From Ovis canadensis (taxonomy: Eukaryota > Chordata > Mammalia > Artiodactyla > Bovidae), in assembly GCF_042477335.2 (NCBI RefSeq), contig NC_091247.1, positions 18,148,501 through 18,212,500 of the forward strand: 64,000 nt of DNA, written 5' to 3'. Position 1 is the stretch's first letter, and every line of letters starts with the position of its first letter. The position numbers and the translations under genes were made by a program. Shown piece after piece: positions 11,425-22,072 of this stretch. The notes below the pieces were generated by a model. That model saw nothing but the letters and a program-made list of their open reading frames with translations, did not search any database and had not been told where the DNA came from.

Positions 11425-12090
11425 TCAAACTAGAGTTTCCATATGACCCAGCAATCCCACTTCTGGGCGGGCATATGCAGACAAAACTACAATTCACAAA
11501 GATATTTACACGGACCCCAGGAATCACAGCAGCACTTTTCACAAGAGCCAAGACATGGAAACAACCTAAATGTCCATCAACAGACGATTGGGTAGAGAAG
11601 CTGTGGTCCACATATACAACGGAATACTACTCAGCCATGAAGAAGAATGAAATAATGCCATCTGCAGCAACATGGATGCAACTAGAGGTTATCATTCTAA
11701 GTGAAGTAAGTCAGAAAGAGAAAGACAAATACCATACTTATATGTGGAATCTAAAATATGACACGAATGAACTTACCTACAAAATATAAGCAAACTCACA
11801 GACATAGAGAACAGACTTCTGGTTGCCAAGGGGGTGGGGGGGTGGAGGAGGGAAGGATTGGGAGCTTGGGATTAGTAGACGCAAACTATTACATATAGAA
11901 TGAATGAACAAGTCCTACTGTGGAGTACAGGGAACTCTATTCAATATCCTGTGATAAGCCATAATGGAAGAGAATATGAAAAAGAAATATGTACAAAAAT
12001 ATCTATATAACTGGATCATTTTGTTGTACAGCACAAATTAATACAACATTGGAAATCAATTATATTTCAATAAAAAGAAAAAAAAAAAAC
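11425..12090 (+). mobile_element. LINE-1 3' fragment (end of ORF2 plus 3' UTR)
   Basis: The frame at 11475-11789 corresponds to the end of L1 ORF2 ('WKQPKCPSTDDWVEKLWSTY', 'EYYSAMKKNEIMPSAATWM'). Next comes a bovine-type L1 3' UTR ('gtggagtacagggaactcta', 'attttgttgtacagcacaaa') and an A-rich tail at 12077-12090. Heavily 5'-truncated and inactive. Confidence 0.92.
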
Positions 12091-13135
12091 TCCTGTTGTT
12101 CTGAAAATGCCCCGGGTGGCTTTAAGAATCTGAAGACTCCTGGCAGGTTGGGAATTCTGCGCTTAGGCTGCAGGCTGCCTGTCTTCATGAGGCCCCCCAG
12201 ACTGTCTCACCTCACCCTCCAGGGTCCGGTCCAGGCAGGGAAGTTGGCCTCAAACTGTCTCCCTGCCCCCAGGGCTCCTCTGGCCAGAATCTCTGTTCTT
12301 AACGCATGAAAAGAGACAAGGCTGTTAAAATCTCTTTTCCCTTCCTTGCATTTTCCTCCCTCGCATTCCTAAAACACTCTCCTCCACCCCTGCAGTCCTG
12401 CGTGGCTGGCCTCTCATTTCTGTTTACGTTGCATGAAATTGGAGACTTTTGGAAGAACTGATAAGAATGAAACACTGGGAGGAAAGAAGAGCTAACATCT
12501 TAATTAGACATTAACATTAGGCCAATGGGAATTCTTACTGAAAGGCCAGCCAGATTTTCCCAGAAACACTGTTGCATAATTGTTTTCCATTTTTCTTTCA
12601 TTATCATTCATTCAGCATCATTCATGTTATAATTTTTCAGGCTTCTTCCTTGTCCACTTTAATAGTTGTGTGTAATTTTCCCCAAGTGGGCACGGCTGGG
12701 TTTGTTTTGTCTTGTCGGTGAGTGGGTTGTTTTGCCTTTTACGTAAAAACTGTTGTTTCTCTCATTCCATAGATGGGGAAGTGAAAGGACAAAGTGCAAG
12801 GAGATTTCTTAATGTGAGTGACTCTGGAGCAGATTTAGAGAAAGGTATTCCTAGGGCAGCACCTGACAGGGGTGGGCACACTGAACTGAGTCCTCCCAGG
12901 AGGACAGCTCATCTCTGCTCAGCAACTAGGAGATGGCATGGGGCCCCCTAAATGCACAGAAAGACCTTCTCAGAACATCTCTGGGCCCCCTAAGTGGGGT
13001 GTAAGTCCCCTATCAGCTCAGGTCCCTAGCAGTAATGAGACATTTTCTCAGGGCCAGGGCTGACTCTGGGAAAGGAGCATCCACTAAGACTCACTCATTG
13101 GTCAGTGTTAAATGAGAGCAGCTGATTTTTGAAGC
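12091..13135. other. Intergenic, no gene seen
   Basis: No gene recognised. The AT-rich block 12430-12720 has several homeodomain-like TAATTA/ATTA cores and no repeat signature that I recognise. It is listed as a candidate conserved element. Confidence 0.5.
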
Positions 13136-13137
13136 TT

Positions 13138-13505
13138 TTTTTTTTTTTTAATTTTTAACTTTTTATTCTGTTTGGAGTATAGTTGATTAACAATGTTGTG
13201 ATAGTTTCAAGCGGACAGCAAAGGAACTCAGCCATACGAACACATATATCCATTCTTCCCCAAACTCCTCTCCTGTCCAAGCTGCCACATAACACTGAGC
13301 AGAGTTCCCTGGGCTTCCCTGGAGGCTTAGATGCTTTAAGTATTCCTGCCTAGAGAATTCCATGCACAGAGGAGCCTGTTGGACTACAGTCCGTGGGGTC
13401 ACAATATAGTAGGTCCTTGTTGGTTATCCATTTTAAACACAGCACTGTGTACCTGTCAAAACTCCCTAAATATCCCTTTCCCTCCTCCTTTCCCTCAGCA
13501 ACCAT
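13138..13505 (-). mobile_element. LINE-1 3' UTR fragment, interrupted by a SINE piece
   Basis: Reverse-strand L1 3' UTR: T tail, 'ggagtatagttgattaacaa', 'gtgatagtttcaagcggaca', 'cagagttccctg', then after the insert 'tagtaggtccttgttggtta' and 'cagcaaccataag'. Confidence 0.8.
13311..13402 (+). mobile_element. Bov-tA/Bov-A SINE, internally deleted
   Basis: Has the start 'ggcttccctggaggcttaga' and the end 'cagaggagcctgttggacta...ccgtggggtcac'. The tRNA-like B-box region and middle are missing, leaving about 92 bp. Sits inside the L1 3' UTR copy. Confidence 0.75.
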
Positions 13506-13542
13506 AAGTTCAGCTGATTTTTAGTCCAATATGCCTGAACTG

Positions 13543-13772
13543 GGCTTTCCAGGGGGTGCTGGTGATAAAGAATCCACCTGCCAAGGCAGGAGACACAGGA
13601 AATGTGGGTTCAATCCCTGGGTCGGAAAGATCCTCTGGAGTAGGAAACGGCTACCAGCTCCAGTATTCTTGCCTGAAGAATCCCATGGACAGAGAAGCCT
13701 GGCAGGCTACGATCCGTAGGGTCGCAAAGAGTTGGACACGGCTGAAGCCACGTAGCACACATGCACGTACTC
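13543..13772 (+). mobile_element. Bov-A2/Bov-tA SINE with perfect 12-bp TSD
   Basis: 'ggctttccagggggtgctgg' through 'gttggacacggctgaagcca'. Flanked by ATGCCTGAACTG at 13531-13542 and 13773-13784. Confidence 0.93.
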
Positions 13773-13784
13773 ATGCCTGAACTG

Positions 13785-15712
13785 AGGATATTGACTCAAG
13801 ATCCATCAGAAAAGGCATCTCAGCTCTTGGTTTTTCCACTGACCCAGAGCTGCAACCTCTCTCGTCCATAAAACTACTAAGACTCCCCAGAAATATTGAC
13901 TCTCCTGGACTCAGGCAAGTGATCGCTGGATAACTGTCCCAGTCTTTTCCACCCATCCTCCATCGGCCCCTTTGCAATGGTTTCAGCCAGCACAGCCAGT
14001 GGTCTCAGAAACCGTCCCCACACAGGTTCCCCTAGAAAGCATCTCCGGAAGCCTCCAAGGGCTCCAAAGCCTGCCTTTTAAAACTCTCCGGAGCCCAGAG
14101 GCGCGGTAACCTAACACTCTTTTCTGATAAGCACTGTCTTTTGCCCAAACACAATGGTCCTCGGTCGCTTTCACTGGGGCTTTGAACTCTGCACAAAACC
14201 CTCCCTCCCCTAACTGCCCGCTGGAGCTGGCCCTGGGGGCCCGGCTGTGTCAGCATTTCCTTTGTGGTCTGTTTTTAAGGTGCTTATAATGGAGTCTTTT
14301 TTCTGCTCCATGCTCACCCCCCCAATAGGTGAAATCTCAGTCTGGAAGGCTATTCCCCTGCTTTCCAATCACACACGCTCTTTTCTTAATGCCTGGGAAT
14401 AAGCTAGACTGCTTTTGAGCAAGGGGGTGGAGGTGGGGGCAGGGTGGTGAGGGGGCGGGGCAGGAAACTGGGAGAATTCTGATGCTCTGGGTACTGACCA
14501 AGCAACTGGAAAGCTTCGTGGGAACAAAGCTGAACAAGGCAGTTTGCTGGTGCCCGTTTCTCCCTCTGGCCCTTACCCACCAGCTGGTCTCAAAAAAAAA
14601 AAAAAAAAAAATCACTTGAAAGTTAAACAGCTCCTAGGTGGACTAGCAGTCCGTCCTTTCATCCTCAGAAGCAATGTTTCAGCCGTCCCAGGGGCCCCAG
14701 CCAGCCCACAGAACCAGATTCCCTCCCTGGTTTCTGGTCTTTCACGCTAATGATGACACTGTGTTTTGAGTCTGGGGGAGAGGGGGAGGAGGGGAGAGGC
14801 AGCTCCAGGGGAAGGAGAGCCCGAGAGGGAGGCCCCCCCAACCCCGCTGCTTTCCAGGCAAGGTGAACATGTTGAGGTGCAGAGTGGGTAGCCTTTGCCC
14901 TCTGTGAAGCCTCACCCATCCATCTCTGGGCTCTCTCTCCCTGGGTACCAGTCCTGAGCTCTGACTCCAAAGCATGCACTCTACACCCTGTCCTCCAGAG
15001 ATGAGGCCAAACAAGCCTGCCCACCCCTCCATCCCCAGGCCTCCACTCCCCCTGCAGGCTAATCCCTGCTCCCAGTGCCAGGCCCAGGGCCCTGCTTGAT
15101 CCCTGCACGTCTGGAGGCAGGTCCCAAGGTGAGCACCCTCCCGTGGGCAGCAGCCTGGCCCCACATAGCTGGTTGGAGACTCGCACGCAGCATCGAGACA
15201 TGAAATGAGAGCAGGGACAGTTCAGAAGAAGCTACTTTGAAGCCACCTGCCCCACCAATCCTTGCTCCTCGGCTGGCCTTGAATTTCAGGACCTTTGCTT
15301 CCGCAAAGCCCCAAGCTTTCCCTGATGGCCCTAGGTCAAAGAGAGCAGAGCTCCCTTGGCAGAGAAGGCAATCGGTCTTTTACAAATCCACGTTTTGGTG
15401 AAGCCAGGACCTCCTTTGTCTTGGGAGCCCACGTCTGCACACAGCTGGAAGCATGCCCCCCAGGCACCCCTCCCCGCCCCAAACGAGCAGTGCCATTGAT
15501 CCACAGGTCAGGAATTAAGTGTAACACAGACTGGCCTCTGTCTGTGGGTACCCTTGAGCTCTCCATGTATTATCTTACCTCCATTCTCTCATGAAGCTCT
15601 TGTGAGCAGGCTATGCATAAAGCAATCACAATACGGCTATGGAACCTCCAAGAGGCCATGGGAACTCCCAGTGTTTCTCTAGAGATGCACGCACCATAGT
15701 TTTGGCAAACCT
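13785..15712. other. Intergenic, no gene seen
   Basis: Unique sequence without a recognisable gene. Contains a G/C-rich block (14690-15160) that gives overlapping frames on both strands and an A run near 14592-14611. The 178-codon minus frame at 14665-15201 shows no domain and has an opposite-strand rival. Confidence 0.55.
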
Positions 15713-15724
15713 AGGACGGGGAAG

Positions 15725-15996
15725 CAGAGAAGGAAATGGCACCCCACTCCAGTACTCTTGCCTGGAAAATCCCATGGATGGAGGAGCCTGGTAGGCTACA
15801 GTCCATGGGGTTGCGAAGAGTCTAACAGGACTGAGCGACTTCACTTTCACTTTCATGCATTGGAGAAGGAGATAGCAACCCACTCCAGTGTTCTTGCCTG
15901 GAGAATCCCAGGGACAGGGGAGCCTGGTGGGCTGCCATCCATGGGGTCGCACGGAGTAGGACACGACTGAAGTGACTTAGCAGCAGCAGCAGCAGC
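15725..15996 (+). mobile_element. Bov-A dimer SINE with 12-bp TSD and (AGC)n tail
   Basis: Two Bov-A units in tandem ('gaaggaaatggcaccccact...' and 'gagaaggagatagcaaccca...') without the tRNA head, ending 'gaagtgacttagcagcagca'. Flanked by AGGACGGGGAAG at 15713-15724 and 15997-16008. The AGC microsatellite tail (about 15979-15996) is characteristic of the family and may vary in length. Confidence 0.94.
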
Positions 15997-16008
15997 AGGA
16001 CGGGGAAG

Positions 16009-16717
16009 AGGTTGATGATACCATCAATGATGGTATAATTAAATTTGTTTATATTTATTTATTTATTTTTATCTTTCCTTTTTGATTTTTTGAATTATGA
16101 AAGTATGATGACACATTTATAGGAGACTTGGAAAATATAGAACAAAGTTACGTGTAGTGCCACTATATATTATAACCGTTTAAGGAGATAAATTAAGATT
16201 TTTAGTTAGAGTTTCAGTATCAAACTCTCAGAAATTAATTGAGTGAAGGTACAGATACAGTCAATGATGATGTAATTAAATTCTTTATAACAGGTTTTCT
16301 CTAAGTTCACTTTCAGTAGAAAAATGCATACATTTTCATAGGTGAACACTTCTCATCGTACCTACAGGTAACTTTTTAATAACTTGTTCCAAAAAGCAAG
16401 GTGTCCCTACAAGGATAATGAAGCATCATTGAAAGAGTAGCAAGGCCTCACTTGAAATCTTGCTGGAGACTAAACCGAAAACCCAATGGCAGCCCTGTTT
16501 CTATTCCATGTGGATGCCATCTGCCCACGGGGCCAATATGCAGACTTTAGATTAACACACCCAACATGGAGTTGCTCATCTGGGCTATGGACTATTGGGG
16601 CTTCTTGCTTCCTTCTGTTTTCTCCCCTCCAGCTGACTTTCTAGAAGGGAAAATCCAAAACTGTCCATCCTGTGGGGAAGGAGAATGAGGGCATGAAGTC
16701 TGCTGTTGGTGTTGGCT
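16009..16717. other. Intergenic, AT-rich
   Basis: No gene. Two imperfect direct copies of a short motif ('caatgatggtataattaaat' near 16026 and 'caatgatgatgtaattaaat' near 16262) bracket an AT-rich stretch that may be an old decayed LINE; family not assigned. Confidence 0.45.
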
Positions 16718-16729
16718 TGTCTGTCCTTT

Positions 16730-17035
16730 GATAGCTCAGTTGGTAAAGAATCTTCCTGCAATGCAGGAGACCCTGGTTTGATTCCTGGGTCGGGAAGATC
16801 TGCTGGAGAAGGGATAGGCTACCCACTCCAGTATTCTTGGGCTTCCCTTGTGGCTCAGCTGGTAAAGAATCCGCCTGCAATGTGGGAGATGTGGGTTCGA
16901 TCCCTGGGTTGGGAAGATCCCTAGGAGAAGGGAAAGGCTGCCCACTCGAGTCTTCTGGCCTGGAGAATTCCACAGACTGTATAGTCCATGGGGTCGCAAA
17001 GACTTGGACACAACTGAGCGACTTTGGCTTTTCAC
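16730..17035 (+). mobile_element. Bov-A2 SINE, complex two-head copy
   Basis: A first head unit ('gatagctcagttggtaaaga' to 'cccactccagtattcttg') is followed directly by a second full unit ('ggcttcccttgtggctcagc' to 'ggacacaactgagcgacttt'). The flanks TGTCTGTCCTTT (16718-16729) and TGTCCGTCCTTT (17036-17047) are a TSD with one mismatch, so both units entered as one insertion. Confidence 0.9.
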
Positions 17036-17183
17036 TGTCCGTCCTTTACTAAGTTCTCAGTGGCATCACTGCCCCAGCATGGGTTCACCCCACAACTCTG
17101 TGTCCCATGCCAGGCTGGACGCTGAGCAGCTAGAAAGTTCCAAGCATGGCTGTTATCCCCCTGGGGCAGCTGGTTGAACAAGC

Positions 17184-17330
17184 TCAGGGGTTCTCAAGCA
17201 GGGACTCTCTTGGTGAAGTCTGGAGACATTTGGGGGGTCACTCGGGAGAAGGGTGCTGTTGGCATCTAGTGGGAGCAGGCCAGGGATGCTGTACACCCTA
17301 TGAGGCAGTGGCTGGCCCTGCTTTAGTTGA
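17184..17330 (+). mobile_element. MER5A-like hAT-Charlie DNA transposon remnant
   Basis: 'caggggttctcaagcaggga', 'agtctggagacatttggggg', 'ggcatctagtgggagcaggc' and 'cagggatgctgtacacccta' follow the MER5A consensus order. Short non-autonomous hAT relic with no transposase. Confidence 0.8.
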
Positions 17331-18560
17331 GGAGGTGCAGCCAGGTGGACACACCTGGCACGGAAGGGAACGGGCAGGGAGATTCTGAGCACCCCAAGGG
17401 GCGGAGGAAATGAAGACAGGCCACCAGTGTGGCTGCAGCCCCCACTTCCATTTTTGTAAAATACGATGCTTAAAGTTTGTGCTTTTATTAACTACCATTG
17501 GCGGAGCTGATTCCACCCCTTTCTTTCTTAGACATAAAAATCTTGTTCGACTCTCACAGGCTTAAATTAGGAATATTTGGTGGTGTGATCATGTATGTTT
17601 AAAACCAAACAGAAATTTCCTGTTCTCCAGCACAAAATAAAATTCAAGTTTATAAAAGGGCCTGTAAAATCTCATAATCAAGCCCATTAGCTGAGCAAAA
17701 TGCTCCACTTTGATTTTGTGGTGTTTAGCTTTCTTTTCTTAGCACTACTTCATTAGCGTGCTTTTAACGGAGACTCTTCCAGCCTGCTTCTTGAAATTGC
17801 CGAAAAAGAAAACACACGGCTTTAACGCACAAGAGACAAGAGCTGTCATCCCTCCCCCTCCAAATCTGAAGGCTCAGGGAGAGCAGAGAAGGCTGGGGGG
17901 CGCCCGCCGTCCAGCGGGCCCCCTCCCCCCCGCAGCATGTCTTAGTAGGGTGCTGGAATCTTCTCCCTCATTTTCGCTCCCTGGCCTCATTGCCAGTGGC
18001 CTCACTAATTTCCAGTTCTTTGCTGCTTCAGAAGACCAGATTTTCTTGATTAATAACAAAAGGTTTTGTTGGGATCAGAGCTGTTTCCCACCATCTCTAT
18101 GCAAACCCCGGCAACACAGACTGCGGATATTAGCATTTCAAGGCGCTTCCTATTACGAGGCAAGAAAAGCCCCTCTTGGTGGGTAAAATCCATTTTGTCC
18201 TCTCTGGTGACATCTGTTCTAACTTTTAAAGCCAGAAAGGAAACTAGATAATGCCAGTCCTTTGATTTACAGCACTCCTCCTCAGGATGTCGCCCAGCTC
18301 ACTCAGGAGAACCCAGAAGTAATTCTGAACTCGCCATTCAAATACTTTGTCTTTTCCATGATTTCTTAATTACATGTTCAGCGATTTCTACAACTCACAG
18401 ACTTGAGTGTCTTAACTTTCTATTTTGGAGGGGAGAAATTGTAAATGTTTATTGCTTCAGATCCTCTTGCGTTTCATCTCCAAGTCCCCCAAAGAGAAGT
18501 TCGCATGAGTGAAGTGAGGAAATCGAAGAAGACCCGATTAGGCCACCGCAGTATGAATAC
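17331..18560. other. Intergenic, no gene; candidate noncoding element inside
   Basis: No gene recognised. The block at 17520-17780 is AT-rich, lacks known repeats and carries a TCF/LEF-like CTTTGAT (17708-17714) and forkhead-like strings. The 142-codon plus frame at 17758-18186 has no recognisable domain. Confidence 0.5.
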
Positions 18561-18565
18561 ATATT

Positions 18566-18772
18566 GGGCTTCCCTAGTGGCTCAGACGGTAAAGAATCTG
18601 TCTGCAATGCAAGAGAACCAAGTGCGATCCCTGGGTTGGGAAGATCCCCGGGAGGAGGGTATGATAAGACAATCCAGTATTCTTGCCTGGAGAATCTCAT
18701 GGACAGAGGAGCCTGGCGGGCTGCACTCCATGGGGTCGCAGAATCAGACGCGGCTGAGTGACTAACACAACA
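18566..18772 (+). mobile_element. Bov-A2/Bov-tA SINE
   Basis: 'gggcttccctagtggctcag' through 'gaatcagacgcggctgagtg'. Full-length single copy; flanking duplication unclear. Confidence 0.88.
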
Positions 18773-19328
18773 CAGTATCTATACAAGTAAGGAAGAAAAA
18801 GCCCCACAAGTGATAGGATATCGAGGGAAAGGAGAGAAACCCGCCGGATCACAGCCTCCTCCTACCATCTGGGCTGCAGGCTCCGGGGTCCCTTACCCTG
18901 GTCATCTGCGAACAAAGCTGGAGGCAGATCTCAGCTGGTTCTCCATTCACTATTCATTCAGGGGTCCCTGCACTCCATATGCATTCCGCCGACTGCTGTG
19001 CTAAAGTGGGCCTCCTCCCAGGATTGACATGGTAATGAAGTGCCCGTGCGGCTCCTGAAAAGACCGCCCTAGGTATGTGCCCTTTCTGACAAATCCACCC
19101 TTTCACCCCACAGAGGCCCGCAAATTATCTCATAACACTGCAACATCTGTGCAGAGGGCTCCAGTCTTTGGAGCTGGGCATGTTTATCACGTGGCCTGGC
19201 CTTCCTTCTCCAGGTGGGTCCCCTCCTCTCACCTCCACCACACCACCGCCCCCTCTGCCGAACACCCCCTTCCCCTGCAGCCGCCCTGCTCTAAAGGGCC
19301 TGCACCCAAAGGTGCTGAGGCCCCCGGG
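18773..19328. other. Intergenic, nothing seen
   Basis: No gene, RNA or repeat recognised. Confidence 0.5.
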
Positions 19329-19457
19329 CTGCTGCTGCTAAGTCACTTCAGTCATGTCCGACTCTGTGTGACCCCACAGACAGCAGCCCACCAGGCTCCT
19401 CCGTCCATGGGATTTTCCAGTCAAGAGTACTGGAGTGGGTTGCCATTGCCTTCTCCG
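19329..19457 (-). mobile_element. Bov-A monomer SINE
   Basis: 'gctgctgctgctaagtcact' then 'catgtccgactctgtgtgac...actggagtgggttgccattg'. A reverse-strand single Bov-A unit whose AGC tail reads as GCT. Confidence 0.85.
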
Positions 19458-21271
19458 CCGGGATGCTGAGCACCTGGCATTTTATTTGCTCACTTTCAGG
19501 TGTTAAAGGTGGACCAAAGAGTTAAACTATGTCATATGAACTTGCTGTCAGAGAACCTTATAATTAGCCCGGCAAGGAAGCCAGACGAACACTGGGGGCT
19601 TGGGGTGGGCAGAGGAGTGGGGAGGTGGGGGGAGGGAGGAGAAGTGAGCTAATGAATTTTGCTCAGACTCTAGCAGATGACATTTGCTCAACTAATAAGT
19701 GTGTTTGAACTTTATTTAAACTGGCCCAGGTCAATAAAACCCAAGAGGAGGCAGTGAGGCTGGGGGAATTTATAGAAAGACCACGCCATCTGCAACTTAT
19801 ATATGTTCTGCCCCGATACAATGATTTCATTTCATTTCATTTGACATTTAAGAGCCCTTTTTGGAATGAAAAAGGAATATTTCTATATTCTACTTGCAAT
19901 AACCTCACCTGACTCTGCACAAGGCCAAGAAGAATAAAGGTCACATTCATGGCACCCCATTGAGGCTTCCTGGAGAGGCGGTTGCCCAGGAGGGACAGAT
20001 CAGGGCTGTTCCCATGGAATATCTGGAGGCCCCTTTGGCCTCTGAGCGCTCAGGCTTGTTTTGTTTTGTTTCCCCTCGTCCAGCTTCAAGTGATGGTTTG
20101 CATAAAATGTTCTTGACTGCATACGAGATGGATTTTTGGCTGCCAACCGGGACACCCAGAGCGGCCGCCAAGAAACCAGGCTCTCCATGCAGAGCAGCAG
20201 GGAGACAGGCCAGCGTGGCCCCAGGCTTCTGCCAGTGACCGATCCCTCTTCAGAATCTTTCCAAAGCTTCTAGGTCAAGACTGAATTGTCCTGCCATCAC
20301 AGGACCTGGAAACGTGTCCCTGGCAAACACTTAACATCCTTGAAAAAGAAGCCCTCTGCCTGCTGACATCTGGGGGCCACAGGCTCAGAGAAAAAGCAGG
20401 CAGTGGGCTGGGTGTCCTCCCAGGAGGGACCGCACCCTGCTGTGAACACCCCAGGTCTGAGGACCTGCTTTCTGGGGGGCGTGGGAAGGAGCTCAGGTTC
20501 TAGACCTGAGGCGTCCACAGGCCGCTGGCGGTACCCTTCACAATGCTGAACGGACTAGGGAGTGGGATGCAGAAGGGAAGACTGGAGAGCAGACCCCTGC
20601 CCCGCCCTCGTCCTGGGACCCCTGACTATCAGCAGTGAGCCCGCCCCCTTCACCCTCCTCCTCCGGGCCAGAGGGTCGAGGGAGCAGAGAGGGCCAGAGG
20701 GGGCCCTGACTCAGGCCTCAGGGGTTCTTCCTGGAATACAGGATGCTGTGGATCTAACAGAACATTCCCATTCCTTTATTTTCCCAACAATCTGGCCCCT
20801 GGTTTATCAGTTAATCAAGACCCGCTCTCTTGCAGTGGCCACACCCTCGGGCAAACAGTCCTTGCAAAGCATCTGGTGCTGATTCCAGACACCATTAAGA
20901 ACCTCTGAGCACTGCTGGGCTGTCCGGTCAGGAGCCACACTGCCCCTGTGGGGGGCCCCAGCCTCTGCCCCACACAGAGCCTTCAAAGCCATGTGTCCTT
21001 CGAGGTGAGCCCCTGGTGGGGATGCCCCAGTGCTCCCACAGGGTCTGCAGGCATCACTGTCTTCCCTAGGGCCTCCACCCTGGCTGAGACAGTCTGACAT
21101 GGCAGATGATAAAGGGCAGACGCCTCCTCTGAGGTCACAGGGCCCTTGGGCTTCACCCAACCTGGGACTCTTTCAGGCTAGAACCCCCTACCCTGGCTGG
21201 AATCATGCCCCCCCCACCAACACACACCTGACTGGCAGGATCTGCAGAAATCATAGCATCCAGGAACCCCT
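19458..21271. other. Intergenic, no gene; candidate noncoding element inside
   Basis: No gene recognised. The block at 19660-19880 is AT-rich, has several ATTA/TAAT cores and ends in a short (ATTTC)n tract near 19826-19841. The frames at 19960-20518 and 20562-21160 are overlapping GC-biased frames without domains. Confidence 0.5.
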
Positions 21272-21282
21272 GACATTTCCAG

Positions 21283-21735
21283 TTCAGTTCAGTCGCTCGG
21301 TTATGTCCAACCCTTTGCGACCCCATGGACTGCAGCACGCCAGGCTTCCCTGTCCATCATCAACTCCTGGAGTTTACGCAAAGTCATGTCCATCGAGTTG
21401 GTGATGCCATCCAACCATCTCATCCTCTGTCATACCCTTCTCCTCCCACCTTCAATCTTTCCCAGCATCAGGGTCTTTTCAAATGAGTCAGTTCTTTGCA
21501 TCAGGTGGCCAAAGTATTGGAATTTCAGCTTCAGCATCAGTTCTTCCGATGAATATTCAGGACTGATTTCCTTTAGGATTCACTGGTTGGACCTCCTTGC
21601 AATCCAAGGGACTCTCAAGAGTCTTCTCCAACACCACAGCTCAAAAGCATCAATTCTTTGGCACTCAGCTTTCTTTACAGTCCAACTCTCACATCCATAT
21701 GTGACTACTGGAAAAACCATAGCTTTGACTAGACA
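21283..21735 (-). mobile_element. BovB LINE 3' fragment with 11-bp TSD
   Basis: Reverse strand of the BovB 3' end: 'ttcagttcagtcgctcggtt' to 'aaaaaccatagctttgacta'. Flanked by GACATTTCCAG at 21272-21282 and 21736-21746, which fixes both ends; 5'-truncated on insertion. Confidence 0.93.
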
Positions 21736-21857
21736 GACATTTCCAGAAGGGCAGCTAAAGGGCCTTCACGACAGGGATCTCCAGTGCCCCAACCCCCTCT
21801 CCATGAGTTAGCAGTCGGTCCCCTGTGCCCAGCTCCCACCTCTCTTCACCCAACGAG

Positions 21858-22072
21858 TGCTTGGGTGGAAGTTGTGCCCGACTCTTTGCAACCCCATGTA
21901 CTGTAGCCCGCCAGGCTCCTCTGTCCACAGGATTCTCCAGGCAAGAATACTGGAGTGGGTTGCCATGCCCTCCTTCAGGGGATCTCCCCAACCCAGGAAT
22001 TGAGCCCACATCTCTTGTGACTCTTGTATTGATAGGTGGGTTCTTTACCACTAGCGCCACCTGGGAAGCCAT
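21858..22072 (-). mobile_element. Bov-A2/Bov-tA SINE
   Basis: 'gcttgggtggaagttgtgcc' through 'ctttaccactagcgccacct' and 'gggaagcc', reverse strand. Contains a small internal expansion ('ctcttgtgactcttgtattg'). Confidence 0.87.

Noticed and set aside
14665-15201. 178-codon minus frame
   Set aside because: GC-rich overlapping frames without domain, splice signals or codon pattern.
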